Position numbers and translations under genes: made by a program | Notes under the pieces: model-generated | Seen by the model: only the letters and a program-made list of their open reading frames with translations | Databases searched by the model: none | Told to the model about the DNA's origin: nothing | Shown here: positions 25,678 through 34,556 of the stretch, one piece after another | Numbering within the stretch: the first letter of the stretch is position 1 | Layout of the letters: each line of letters begins with the position of its first letter | Source of the DNA: Flagellimonas aurea | Lineage (GTDB): Bacteria > Bacteroidota > Bacteroidia > Flavobacteriales > Flavobacteriaceae | Reading direction: 5' to 3' | NCBI RefSeq assembly: GCF_017313785.1 | Contig: NZ_JAFLNL010000003.1 | Span: forward strand, 1-64,000 | DNA: 64,000 bases

Positions 25678-28600
25678 TTAAAAACTTAATTGAAATCCCA
25701 GTGTAAGTACCCTTAGTGGTGGAAGACTCCGTGATACGAGACTTTCAGGATCCAACCCCTGGTAGTTGGTGATGGTAAACAGGTTTTGTCCTTGCAGATA
25801 TAATCTACTATTGTCTCCAAGTCCCAATCTTTCAGGAAGGTTCCAGGACAAGGATATGTTGGAAAGACGGATATAAGAGGCATCAACGATACTACCATCG
25901 CTTTGTTGATAAAATGTATATGCTTCGCCCAAATCACTGAGATCTGTAGAAAATCCTTGAATATCAGTAATGTCTCCCAATTGCTGCCAACGGTCCATTA
26001 CTTTTACAGGCTGATTGGATAGCGTCCCTGGTGAAATAAATGTACCATCACCAAAATAGTTACGGCCAGTTTGTTTGACAAACTGGATAAAGAAATCCAG
26101 TTCAAATCGTTTATAGCGCAGGGTATTTTGTAGTCCCCCGTAGTATTGTTGGGCTATTTCCTTTCGATATTGATAATCAGCAAAACGGTCCGTACCTTTA
26201 CCATTGCCATCAACATCCTCAAAGGTGTAATAGCCTGTTTCCGAATCCACCTCCAAATAATGGAACCCCGAAGCGATGAACAAGGATTTGCCGGCTCTAT
26301 ACCGGTTAGCATATGGGGATGCCTCCAAATTTTCATATTCCAATAGTTTGTTCTCCGGGAAGGAAATATTAAAACCTGTGCGCCAACTGAATTTATCCCT
26401 TTGGATATTGATGGTGTTCAGTGTAAACTCCCAACCTTTGTTTTCCACTGTTGCCGGCAGGTTAAACTGGATGGTGGACTGTCCTGTAATGACAGGCAGA
26501 GGAAACCCGACCAACTGATTGGAAGAACGGTTCCGATACCAACTCCCGGAAATGAACACACGGCCTTGTACCAGTCCGAGTTCCAACCCTGCTTCCAGCT
26601 TTTTATTGGTCTCCCATTGATAGTCAGGGTTGGCCAGACGTGTAGGAATCAAACCAGGTTGTCCAAAATATGGATATCGAGTAGAAGAATAAGTGTCCAG
26701 ATATCCATAGTCACCTATGGCATCGCTCCCAGTGGTACCATAACTGCCACGGAGCTTACCAAAACTTATAAAACTGTCCTGTAAAAATCGTTCTTTGGAA
26801 AATATCCAGGCCACCCCCACTGCACCGAAGTTCGAGAACCGTTTTCCCGGACCAAAGCGCGAGGATCCGTCCCTACGCCCGGTTAGGTTTATAATATACC
26901 TCTCCCTCCAGTTATAATTTATACGACCAAAAATGGCGTTGTAACGATATTTGGAGTAATCTGATTGATCAATAGTTATATTGGGTGCTGCCTGAATATT
27001 TTTTAATAAGGCATCACTGGTATATCCTGATGCACTGATTCGCTGAACTTCACTTGTATTTTGTTGAAATGTCGCTCCCATTAACAAGTTGAGCTCACCT
27101 TGTCCAATATTTCTTTTATAAGTTACTTTCGGTTCTACAATCCAGGTTTTTCTATGGCTATCCGAAAATTGGGAAAGACCTCCCCGATTTTGTTGATTTG
27201 GTCTTAAAGCAGTTATCGGCCGTATTCGCACTTCCCGGACTTGCATGTTGTTATAGCCAAATTGAGAAGAAATATGCAAATCTTTGATCAATTCATAATC
27301 CAGCGTTGCATTGGTAATAAAATTATCGGTAGTCCCCTCGTATTCTTGCTTTAAAAATGCCAAGGGATTGTCCCAAGTAGAATTTTCCCAGTTGAGCTCC
27401 CCGTTATCATCATAAAGTGCTGGCGCATTGGGTGCAAGGGTCAAAGCCTGTCTGGTAAGGTCCTGCGATAAAATATTGATATCGTCAGAAGTATAAGAGG
27501 CGGTTAAAACCGTCTTAAATTTTTGGTTCGGGGTTGTATGGGAAAAATTAAAATGTCCTGAAATTCTATTGTTGGCATTATCTCCTGGATACACGGTGGT
27601 CTGTCGGAAATAGCTTCCCCCGACTAAGTATTGGGTATTGGCGTTTCCCCCGGAGAGTGATGCCTGCATATTATTATAATATGCCGTGCCTCCTATCAGT
27701 TCATTTTGCCAATTGGTATATCGATCGGAATCCCATAGTTTAATGTCTGGCCACAATATATCATAGGCCGGGTTATCCAAATACGCTTCGGCATTATCAT
27801 TGGCAAAGGCTTCCCGCCGCATTTCCAGATATTGAGATGTATTCAACAACTTTATGGAGGAAGCGACCTTTCCAGCACCACTATACACATTTATATTCAC
27901 TTGGGATTTTCCAGGCATTCCTTTTTTTGTAGTGATCAATACTACCCCATTGGCCCCCCTGGAACCATAGATAGCTGTCGCATCCGCATCTTTTAATACC
28001 TCTATGCTCGCTATATTGGAAGGTTCTATACTGTTGAACGGGCTCATGGAATTGGGGAGCGTAGAAGTACCGACCCCCTGTGGATTCAATGGTGTTGAGA
28101 GATAGGGCACTCCATCTACTATATATAAGGGTTCATTGACCCCTAAATCTGTTCTAAGACTATTCTGTCCCCGGATACGAACCGTAAACCCTCCCCCGGG
28201 CACACCCGATTGTTGGGTTACCTGTACCCCGGGCATCCTACCAATCAATGCCTGTAATGGATTAGCCACAGGTTGTTTCTGTATATCCTCGGCAGTAATC
28301 CTGGAAATATTTCCAGTCATTTCCCGTTCCTTCACGGTATAATAACCTGCGTTCAATTCCACCCCTTCCAAAGACATTACATCCTCTTGCATTTGTATGT
28401 TTATGGTATCAGGGCCATTTACAGGAAGTTCAACCCTTTTAAACCCCACATAGGAAAAAGTAAGGATGTCATTGGTTTGGACACGAATGGAATATGTCCC
28501 ATCCGGACCGGACATGGTGCCCTGGTTGGTACCCTTTATGATGATGTTCACTCCGGGCAGAGGATTTCCCTCCGGGTCGGTGATTGTGCCGTTTACCTCA

Positions 28601-29019
28601 AACTGTTGTTGGTCATCCCTCGGATTTACCCCAGGTGTTGGTGCCTTAGATACCTCCCCTTTCGGTTTTAGGATAATAAGCTTTTCATTGATGGTATAAA
28701 CCACACCGCTATTCTTGAACAGAATCGCCAGGACATCCTCGATCCCCTTTTTCCGAGCATTGATGCTGACCTTTCGGGTCAGGTCCAGGTCCTTTTCACT
28801 GTACAGAAAGTCAAAGTCCGTAATCGTCTCAATCTCTTCGATTACCTCCAATACGGTCACCCCCTGCATATTAAGGGTAATCTTTGTCTTCTGGGCATAG
28901 CCCGTACCCGCTTGTAGCTGGAACAACGAAATGATTAATAGGAATACCGTGAGTTTCATCTTCAGGTCTGGTTTAGGAACGGGAAAGGGCCCGTCCCAAG
29001 GTTTGGTGAAAATTTTCAT
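25678..29019 (-). CDS. SusC/RagA TonB-dependent transporter with STN signalling domain (cassette 2)
   Basis: A 1113-residue outer-membrane transporter with the same order as the cassette 1 protein: signal (to ~43), STN domain (about 47-115, LNMQGVTVLEVIEEIET), regulatory carboxypeptidase-like domain (about 140-210), LNAGYYTVKE-TGNI, plug (PLYIVDGVPYLS, SIEVLKDADATAIYGSRGAN) and barrel. Many barrel blocks are almost identical between the paralogues (GRRDGSSRFGPGKR, SYGTTGSDAIGDYGYLD, SGSWYRNRSSNQLVGFPLP), whereas surface-loop regions differ, so they probably take up related but distinct ligands. It starts 138 bases after the DsbD-like gene, across two plus-strand hairpins. Confidence 0.95.
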   Translation of the reverse strand: MKIFTKPWDGPFPVPKPDLKMKLTVFLLIISLFQLQAGTGYAQKTKITLNMQGVTVLEVIEEIETITDFDFLYSEKDLDLTRKVSINARKKGIEDVLAILFKNSGVVYTINEKLIILKPKGEVSKAPTPGVNPRDDQQQFEVNGTITDPEGNPLPGVNIIIKGTNQGTMSGPDGTYSIRVQTNDILTFSYVGFKRVELPVNGPDTINIQMQEDVMSLEGVELNAGYYTVKEREMTGNISRITAEDIQKQPVANPLQALIGRMPGVQVTQQSGVPGGGFTVRIRGQNSLRTDLGVNEPLYIVDGVPYLSTPLNPQGVGTSTLPNSMSPFNSIEPSNIASIEVLKDADATAIYGSRGANGVVLITTKKGMPGKSQVNINVYSGAGKVASSIKLLNTSQYLEMRREAFANDNAEAYLDNPAYDILWPDIKLWDSDRYTNWQNELIGGTAYYNNMQASLSGGNANTQYLVGGSYFRQTTVYPGDNANNRISGHFNFSHTTPNQKFKTVLTASYTSDDINILSQDLTRQALTLAPNAPALYDDNGELNWENSTWDNPLAFLKQEYEGTTDNFITNATLDYELIKDLHISSQFGYNNMQVREVRIRPITALRPNQQNRGGLSQFSDSHRKTWIVEPKVTYKRNIGQGELNLLMGATFQQNTSEVQRISASGYTSDALLKNIQAAPNITIDQSDYSKYRYNAIFGRINYNWRERYIINLTGRRDGSSRFGPGKRFSNFGAVGVAWIFSKERFLQDSFISFGKLRGSYGTTGSDAIGDYGYLDTYSSTRYPYFGQPGLIPTRLANPDYQWETNKKLEAGLELGLVQGRVFISGSWYRNRSSNQLVGFPLPVITGQSTIQFNLPATVENKGWEFTLNTINIQRDKFSWRTGFNISFPENKLLEYENLEASPYANRYRAGKSLFIASGFHYLEVDSETGYYTFEDVDGNGKGTDRFADYQYRKEIAQQYYGGLQNTLRYKRFELDFFIQFVKQTGRNYFGDGTFISPGTLSNQPVKVMDRWQQLGDITDIQGFSTDLSDLGEAYTFYQQSDGSIVDASYIRLSNISLSWNLPERLGLGDNSRLYLQGQNLFTITNYQGLDPESLVSRSLPPLRVLTLGFQLSF

Positions 29020-29071
29020 AAATTTGTTTTGGTTTTGGTTACGCTAGTACTAAAATCACATTCAATAGTTG

Positions 29072-29140
29072 CATTGGGAAGTGTGGTCGCATTTCCCAAT
29101 GTTTATTTTAGACCTGCCCATACTGAGACAGGTCTTTTTT
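29072..29140 (+). terminator. two tandem plus-strand terminators facing susC (cassette 2)
   Basis: First hairpin CATTGGGAA (29072-29080) / TTCCCAATG (29093-29101), then TTTATTTT. Second hairpin AGACCTG (29110-29116) / CAGGTCT (29129-29135), then TTTTT. Both T-tracts are on the plus strand, but both flanking genes are on the minus strand. A -7-like TAAATTTG is at 29019-29026. They would end a short transcript antisense to the susC 5' leader, as in DonS-type control. Confidence 0.55.
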
Positions 29141-29156
29141 ATTTACAGACTTTATG

Positions 29157-29636
29157 TTATCCCCGTTGATGTTCGGGATCTAAGGTCACTTTGAATTTCC
29201 GTTCCTGTGGGGTGAGACACTGCTCGTCGGAACAGGCCATAAACAGCACGCTGCCCTCCACGGTCACCGGAGTCCCGGTATTCGGTTTGAGTCTTACGGT
29301 CTGTATAAAATGAACAGTCCCTTCGTAATAGCGGGTATTCACCATAAAGACATCCTCATACTTTTCGATGGGCACACCATCCTCTTTGGTTTCCCCCATC
29401 AACACAATGGCCGGATCGGCCTTAAAGGTAATTTCCGTAGGCACGGGGCCACCGTCCTCCATATATTGGGAGTAGATATGCCAGGGATGCTCCATATTAG
29501 CGGTTAAATGCACCTCGTAAGTGTCCTCATCCACCGCCTTGGCAGCGAAATTCCACTCCACCGGGCCATCATTTTGGGCCCTTGCCCCCAGAGATAACAA
29601 TAGGGCCAGAAACAGGATATAACTATTGTGTTTCAT
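29157..29636 (-). CDS. exported DsbD N-terminal-domain-like protein
   Basis: A 159-residue periplasmic protein. Signal peptide 1-20 (SLGARA-Q), then an Ig-like domain like the N-terminal (alpha) domain of the disulfide reductase DsbD: EVHLTANMEHPWHIYSQYM, and near the end MACSDEQCLTP with C135 and C140, the cysteine pair that in DsbD passes electrons to periplasmic thioredoxins. The membrane and thioredoxin parts of DsbD are absent, so it is a stand-alone domain. It sits between fecR and susC, where no extra gene is normally found, and gives cassette 2 four thiol-redox proteins (MauE-like, two TlpA, this one). It is probably a redox partner for an imported disulfide substrate. Confidence 0.8.
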   Translation of the reverse strand: MKHNSYILFLALLLSLGARAQNDGPVEWNFAAKAVDEDTYEVHLTANMEHPWHIYSQYMEDGGPVPTEITFKADPAIVLMGETKEDGVPIEKYEDVFMVNTRYYEGTVHFIQTVRLKPNTGTPVTVEGSVLFMACSDEQCLTPQERKFKVTLDPEHQRG

Positions 29637-29808
29637 ACAATACGCTTTACTATTCTACAATGGTTGTACTCCAGTGATTATCTGTGTGTTGGTCTTCTGT
29701 GCACTGGTTTGGTTTGGGGTACCCGATTACTGCCCTACCCTTGGGGGGTATGGTGTATCTAAGAATTCCGGTAACTGCTAAAAGGTTTACGTCTTCCTGA
29801 ATGTAGCT

Positions 29809-31002
29809 TTAGGGCGGGGTAATGGTAATTGTATCCCCTTCCCGGCTAAATCGGAACGGGGTATATTGTTGGTAGGCTTCAAGGATATGCTCCAGGGTCT
29901 TACCCTTGAAGGTGGCCGTAAACTCCCTTTCATCCAGTTCGGGGTAGTTACTTGCTATGGTCACGTTAAAGTGCCGCTCCAGTTTCTTAAGGATCAAAGA
30001 AAAGGCATCGTTCTTAAAGTAGAGTTCGCCCCGGGTCCAGGCCACATATTTCTCCACCCGTACTGCTTCCACGGCTATGCTACCGCCTTCCATCACGGCC
30101 CGCTGGCCGGGTACAATTTTTACAGGTGCAGGAACATCCGCTCCGGGAGGGTACACCCCTACACTACCCTCTTCCAACACCGTATAGGTATTGACCTCGT
30201 TCGTATAGCTGGTGACATTGAACCGGGTGCCGTACACCTGGGTGTTCATCTGGTCCGTATGGACGGTAAAAGGGCGGAGCTTGTCACTGGCGACTTCAAA
30301 AAAGGCCTCTCCCATCAGGTACACGTCCCTGGGCCCTTCGGGCAGGAACTGTACCGGGTAACGCAACGTGGAGCCGGCATTCAAATATATGTGAGAACCG
30401 TCGGCAAGCACTAATTCAAAATTTTTCCCATAAGGCACCTTAAGCTCATTATATACCAGCTCCGTTGCTGCGTTGTGTGGTGTGTTGTTATATTTCAGAA
30501 TGTTCTTGTCCTGGCTGCCCAGTGTCTGCCCTTTTGTTGTGGTAATGGTGCGGGTGTCGCCCTCATCGATCACCTGCAGACTGCCGTCCTGTAATTGCAG
30601 GGTGATTTGGGGCGGGCCTGCCACTGCTTGGTCCGTGAACACACCAAAATTGTACATCCACAGCACGGCCAGGCCCATGACAACTATCAACCCTGATACC
30701 ATATACAATGGCCTTAGCTCTGTATCTTTCTTAAGTTTATGCACCCCTTGGGTCGTTTCCGCATCCATATGCTCGCGGATGCTATCAACTATTTCCATCC
30801 GCACCCGGGCAGGCATGGCGCCCTGTTCATCCGAAAGAAGGAGCAGGGCACTCCTGGCACTGGTCACCACCGCTTCCATTTCCGGGTGATTTTCCAGGAA
30901 ATCTTCCCAGAAGCAGTTGCTTTCCACATCCGGGTGCCAGACCCATTGCTGAAAAAATTCATCCGCTATAAAATCCTTTTCATTAAAAGTCTTGTATTCC
31001 AT
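29809..31002 (-). CDS. FecR-family anti-sigma factor (cassette 2)
   Basis: A 397-residue FecR protein with a cytoplasmic N-terminus (1-95, including FQQWVWHPDVESNCFWEDFL), a membrane helix at about 97-115, the FecR domain (VPYGKNFELVLADGSHIYLN, GEAFFEVASD, MNTQVYGTRFNVTSY) and a C-terminal DUF4974-like domain ending TITITPP. It controls the sigma factor encoded 160 bases upstream and would receive a signal from the STN domain of the cassette 2 SusC. The N-terminal cytoplasmic part differs much more from the paralogue than the FecR domain, consistent with each anti-sigma holding its own sigma factor. Confidence 0.95.
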   Translation of the reverse strand: MEYKTFNEKDFIADEFFQQWVWHPDVESNCFWEDFLENHPEMEAVVTSARSALLLLSDEQGAMPARVRMEIVDSIREHMDAETTQGVHKLKKDTELRPLYMVSGLIVVMGLAVLWMYNFGVFTDQAVAGPPQITLQLQDGSLQVIDEGDTRTITTTKGQTLGSQDKNILKYNNTPHNAATELVYNELKVPYGKNFELVLADGSHIYLNAGSTLRYPVQFLPEGPRDVYLMGEAFFEVASDKLRPFTVHTDQMNTQVYGTRFNVTSYTNEVNTYTVLEEGSVGVYPPGADVPAPVKIVPGQRAVMEGGSIAVEAVRVEKYVAWTRGELYFKNDAFSLILKKLERHFNVTIASNYPELDEREFTATFKGKTLEHILEAYQQYTPFRFSREGDTITITPP

Positions 31003-31162
31003 ACGTTCTTAAAATCTATGATAAAAGGACTGCTTGTTTATTATATAGAAGAGGTAATCTCCCTTTTTCCGAAAAAAAGTTGAACTTTCTTCAAAAATAT
31101 GGGAGAAATGCCGAGAATTGGGTTTTTATGGCACACTGGGGCCCGTCTTTGAATGGGCTCCA

Positions 31163-31807
31163 TTATCGGATTCCCTTCTTCCGCAAGACCCCAAGAAGAA
31201 TGTCCAATGCACAGGCCGTATGGTAATAGACTTTTTTTACCGACATCCCTGTAATAGTGGCAATTTCGGCATAGGTCAATTGGGAGTTGAACTTCAAATG
31301 AATCATTTCCTGCTGCCTTTTGGTGAGTTTACCAAGGGCATATTGGAGTCCTTCCCTTCGATTGTCAGAGGCCTCATCTTCGATAATGTGGTGTTCGGGA
31401 GAAGAAGTACTACTATTTTTAAGTTCCCTGGAATCCGTCAGTGACAACAATTTCCCTTGACGCCTGGCCTGGTCCAGTACCTTTCTGCGGAGAGCCGTAT
31501 ATAGATAGGGTGCAATGGATCGTACCCTGCCAAGATTGGCCCTTTTGTCCCATAACTCCATAAAAAGATCCTGAACGGCATCTTTTACAAGTGCTTCATC
31601 GGCCACCAGTTTGCATCCATAGCGATAGAGCATGTCTATATTGCCCTCATATATCCGGGCATAGGCCGCTTTGTTTCCGGACTGGAATTCTAACCATAGT
31701 GTCGCATCACTATCGGGTTGTTGCGCTTCGGTCTCCTGTCCATTGGACATACTGTTGTTCCATACGATATCTTCCATGGCTATCCTGTTATTGGGTGAAA
31801 CAAGCAT
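31163..31807 (-). CDS. ECF RNA polymerase sigma factor (cassette 2)
   Basis: A 214-residue ECF sigma factor. Region 2 has AAYARIYEGNIDMLYRYG and DAVQDLFMELWDKR; region 4 has LGKLTKRQQEMIHLKFNSQLTYAEIA and VKKVYYHTACALDILLG. The frame can start at 31807 (AGGG five bases upstream) or at codon 11 (31777, MEDIVW, with AGGA at good spacing); the later start fits family length better. A small CCTGCG/CGCAGG hairpin lies just upstream (31813-31832). It heads the sigma-FecR-DsbD-like-SusC-SusD-TlpA-TlpA operon. Confidence 0.92.
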   Translation of the reverse strand: MLVSPNNRIAMEDIVWNNSMSNGQETEAQQPDSDATLWLEFQSGNKAAYARIYEGNIDMLYRYGCKLVADEALVKDAVQDLFMELWDKRANLGRVRSIAPYLYTALRRKVLDQARRQGKLLSLTDSRELKNSSTSSPEHHIIEDEASDNRREGLQYALGKLTKRQQEMIHLKFNSQLTYAEIATITGMSVKKVYYHTACALDILLGVLRKKGIR

Positions 31808-32489
31808 TTTTCCCTGCGCCTTTCAACGCAGGAATGACCAGGTGTGCCTTGGTACACAGCGGTAGGTGGAATAAGATGGTAGCGAAACGGTGTCGATCAA
31901 TGTTGGCACATCATGGTACGGCAGTGCTGCTGCCGGATCACATTTTTTGTAAAGGGAACTTTTATGGGGAGTTAATCACACATACCCCAGTTCTCCACAA
32001 TGCAAAAACAAGAAGCGTCTTTATATAGATACACGGGACCATGACTGTAGCCATTGCTGGCACTTTTCCCTTTGGGATGGGGACACATCCGGCTCCGAAA
32101 ACGGACCGGAAAAACGTTTTGGCCATGGACTCCGATGGATTTCAACCCCTGGGGCCCAAAATCATTAATATGGTATGGAATGGTCCAAAGTTATGAATAT
32201 TAATCAAATAAATGGGTAATCAAAATGACCATAAGCCAACATTTACATTATCAGTAATTACGTTATTAAACCGAAAAATCCCCATTTTATAAGGGATTTC
32301 TGTAGAAAGTCCTACCACCATTCCGGCTTATGTTAGCGGCTAAAAATTTTCAAACTACCGATAACAATTTAGAAAGAATTCACTTTTCCTACAACTCTGT
32401 GAAAGTTTATTCATCGTTTAAATCTGGTGATTTTCCCTTTTTATACCAAGCATTGCATAAAGCGGAGCAATACCCTATCAAAATCACGG
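31808..32489. other. intergenic region upstream of the cassette 2 sigma gene
   Basis: About 680 bases between the cassette 2 sigma gene and the 3' end of the TPR-AraC gene, both on the minus strand. Apart from the hairpin at 31813-31832 there is no clear structure; the part from about 32190 on is AT-rich and likely holds the sigma promoter. Plus-strand frames here (for example 31591-32028 and 32330-32590) have unnatural composition and are not called. Confidence 0.4.
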
Positions 32490-34190
32490 TCAGGCCCTGC
32501 TCAGGGTATTGCTATCTCGGTCCGGGTATGTTTCCTGTTCGTCCAGGACCTTGCAAAAATAGGCTGGTGATCTACCCGTGCGATGTTTGAAGGCCTTTAC
32601 AAAACGCTGGACACTGCTAAACCCTGCCTCTTTGGCCAGGGACTGATAGTTGTAGCTCCGATAGATCTTCTGTTTGGTAAAAAGGTAAATGACATAGTCC
32701 ACCTTCAGGTCATTGAGGTATTCAACAACCCCTTTACCCTTATAATGGTTAATGATCCTGGAAAGGTACTTGTTGTTCGCATTAAAGGAAGCGGCAAGTT
32801 TCACCAGGTTAAGGTCCTCCTTTAGAAAGTCTTTGCCCATCTCGAATTTTTCCAGTTGTTTCAGTATGTCCTGAACCACCCCGGGATTAATGTCCAGGTC
32901 ATCAGGCTTAAAATCCAACTCTTTCGCTGGCCTGGGTTTGCCCTCATTGATCTCCCGCATTAAATTGGAGAATTTGCGCTTATCCCTGTAGCGCCGATAG
33001 GCCATGACCATGGCGACCAGTACCAAGGCCCCTGTGGCCATGCCCCAACGGGCATCACTGGTCTTATTGTCGGCCAAAAGGGCCTCTATCTCACTTTCCT
33101 TTTGTAGTAGTTCACGGTGTGTATATTCTTTATGGATCTTTCCGGACAGGTATCGGTAGGTACTACCCAAGACCTTATCCGCTTTTAGTAATTGCTTGAT
33201 GTAGTACAATTGGAGTTCCTGGTTCCCCAAGTTTTCATAATGGCCCATCAGGAGTTCGTAACCTTCCCGGAGATCTGGCCGCAGATAGTCACGTTCGTTA
33301 AAAATGTCGTCCACTTTTTTGAAAAAGGAAATCGCCCGATCGGGCTCCCTTAAGGCCCAATAGCTTCTACCTATATAAAAGTATCCGACCGAAACATTGC
33401 CAAAATCACCCTTGTCCGCGATAGTAGGCACTACCACCTCAAGTGTTTCAATGGCCAGTTTATAGTTTTCCCTGAAATAATGATTGATCCCTTCGGAATG
33501 TTTGAAATAGATATCCATGCTATGGTTTTTCAACCTGTCGGCCTCGGCCAGCCCCATCGCATTGACCTCGGAGGAAAGCCCATAATTGCCCATTCGGTTA
33601 TAGCAAAGCCCAAGGGAATGGAGACTGTTCAGGTAACCTCGGGTGTGGTTTTCCTTAAAATAGTTGATACAACCTTTGAACAACCTGATCGCATCTTCAT
33701 AATATCCCAGATAATACTTGATATGGCCTATCATGTATTGCACCTTATATTTCTGGTAGGCATCCTCGGAATGCTTTAGATAATCATAGGCCAGGATGTA
33801 ATGGTCCAATGCCATGGTATGGTCCTTCTCCCCATAATAGACGAACCCCTTGGTGAGGTACGCCGCGCCGATCAAGGAAGAATCCCTGGATTTGCGGGCT
33901 GCATAGATCATACTGTCCGCATAGGTGTGTCTTAACCCTTCATCGGAATGGTGCAGGTAGTTCTTGTACCCATTGACAATCTCTTCAAAGTTCTTTTCTT
34001 TTTGGGCCTTTTGTAAAAATGCCCGTAGATAAAGTTGTTCACGTACCGGGATCTTGGTGTTCCTTATCGTATCGAAAAGGACATCATAGCTTTTATTCAT
34101 TAGGGGTTCCGTCCCTCCTTCAGTCTGTTGTTGGGGCAATATGGTAAATATAGAAATAACGCATAGTACCACAGCGGTTGGTGCATACAT
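32490..34190 (-). CDS. membrane TPR-AraC hybrid regulator
   Basis: A 566-residue regulator typical of Bacteroidota: N-terminal signal or anchor (residues 4-20), a helical sensor region of tetratricopeptide repeats (about 60-350; HTMALDHYILAYDYLKHSEDA, LYNRMGNYGLSSE, KLAIETLEVV), one membrane helix (about 380-398, GALVLVAMVMAYRRYRDKRK), and a C-terminal AraC domain (about 455-550, LVKLAASFNANNKYLSRIIN and YNYQSLAKEAGFSSVQRFVKAFKHRTGRSP). The sensor lies outside the membrane and the DNA-binding part inside. It is divergent from the lipoprotein gene at 34557 with an operator-like repeat array between them, so it probably controls that pair and perhaps itself. Confidence 0.9.
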   Translation of the reverse strand: MYAPTAVVLCVISIFTILPQQQTEGGTEPLMNKSYDVLFDTIRNTKIPVREQLYLRAFLQKAQKEKNFEEIVNGYKNYLHHSDEGLRHTYADSMIYAARKSRDSSLIGAAYLTKGFVYYGEKDHTMALDHYILAYDYLKHSEDAYQKYKVQYMIGHIKYYLGYYEDAIRLFKGCINYFKENHTRGYLNSLHSLGLCYNRMGNYGLSSEVNAMGLAEADRLKNHSMDIYFKHSEGINHYFRENYKLAIETLEVVVPTIADKGDFGNVSVGYFYIGRSYWALREPDRAISFFKKVDDIFNERDYLRPDLREGYELLMGHYENLGNQELQLYYIKQLLKADKVLGSTYRYLSGKIHKEYTHRELLQKESEIEALLADNKTSDARWGMATGALVLVAMVMAYRRYRDKRKFSNLMREINEGKPRPAKELDFKPDDLDINPGVVQDILKQLEKFEMGKDFLKEDLNLVKLAASFNANNKYLSRIINHYKGKGVVEYLNDLKVDYVIYLFTKQKIYRSYNYQSLAKEAGFSSVQRFVKAFKHRTGRSPAYFCKVLDEQETYPDRDSNTLSRA

Positions 34191-34384
34191 AATTAGGAAT
34201 GTTAAGGTTGGTCACTGGCAATATAAGGCGGGAAATTTTATTGCCAGTATATTCATTATGGCCGACGTACGTGGTCTATAGTAAATATAAATCCATCGTT
34301 GAGCTTCACTCAAATTTAGCAAAATCAGTTCAGAAATCGGATGGTTTTAACATTAATAACGACCATCTCCCTACCCCAAAATCA

Positions 34385-34435
34385 GGTATATCATTTTCCG
34401 AAAATGTATATAATATTTTCCGAAAACGATATACC
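34385..34435. promoter_or_regulatory. operator-like nested repeats in a divergent promoter region
   Basis: The region 34191-34556 has no credible gene. Inside it, ATTTTCCGAAAA occurs twice (34393-34404 and 34415-34426), 22 bases apart start to start, i.e. about two helical turns; the core TTTTC-C-GAAAA is itself a palindrome. The two copies sit inside a larger inverted repeat, GGTATATCATTTTC (34385-34398) versus GAAAACGATATACC (34422-34435), with one mismatch. This is a strong candidate binding site for a dimeric regulator between the TPR-AraC and lipoprotein genes. Confidence 0.6.
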
Positions 34436-34556
34436 CCGGCCTTGTGTTGTCCGAAACCGCCCTATAGCTTTGTCCCAGGATTCCAAGAGTCTGGTTCAGC
34501 TTACCCGGGTGGAATGAACCGATTGAAACCAAAATCGGACATAACACAATTACACC

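Noticed and set aside
31591..32028. 145-codon plus-strand frame antisense to the cassette 2 sigma gene
   Set aside because: A shadow of the sigma gene extended into non-coding DNA; cysteine- and histidine-rich, no family.
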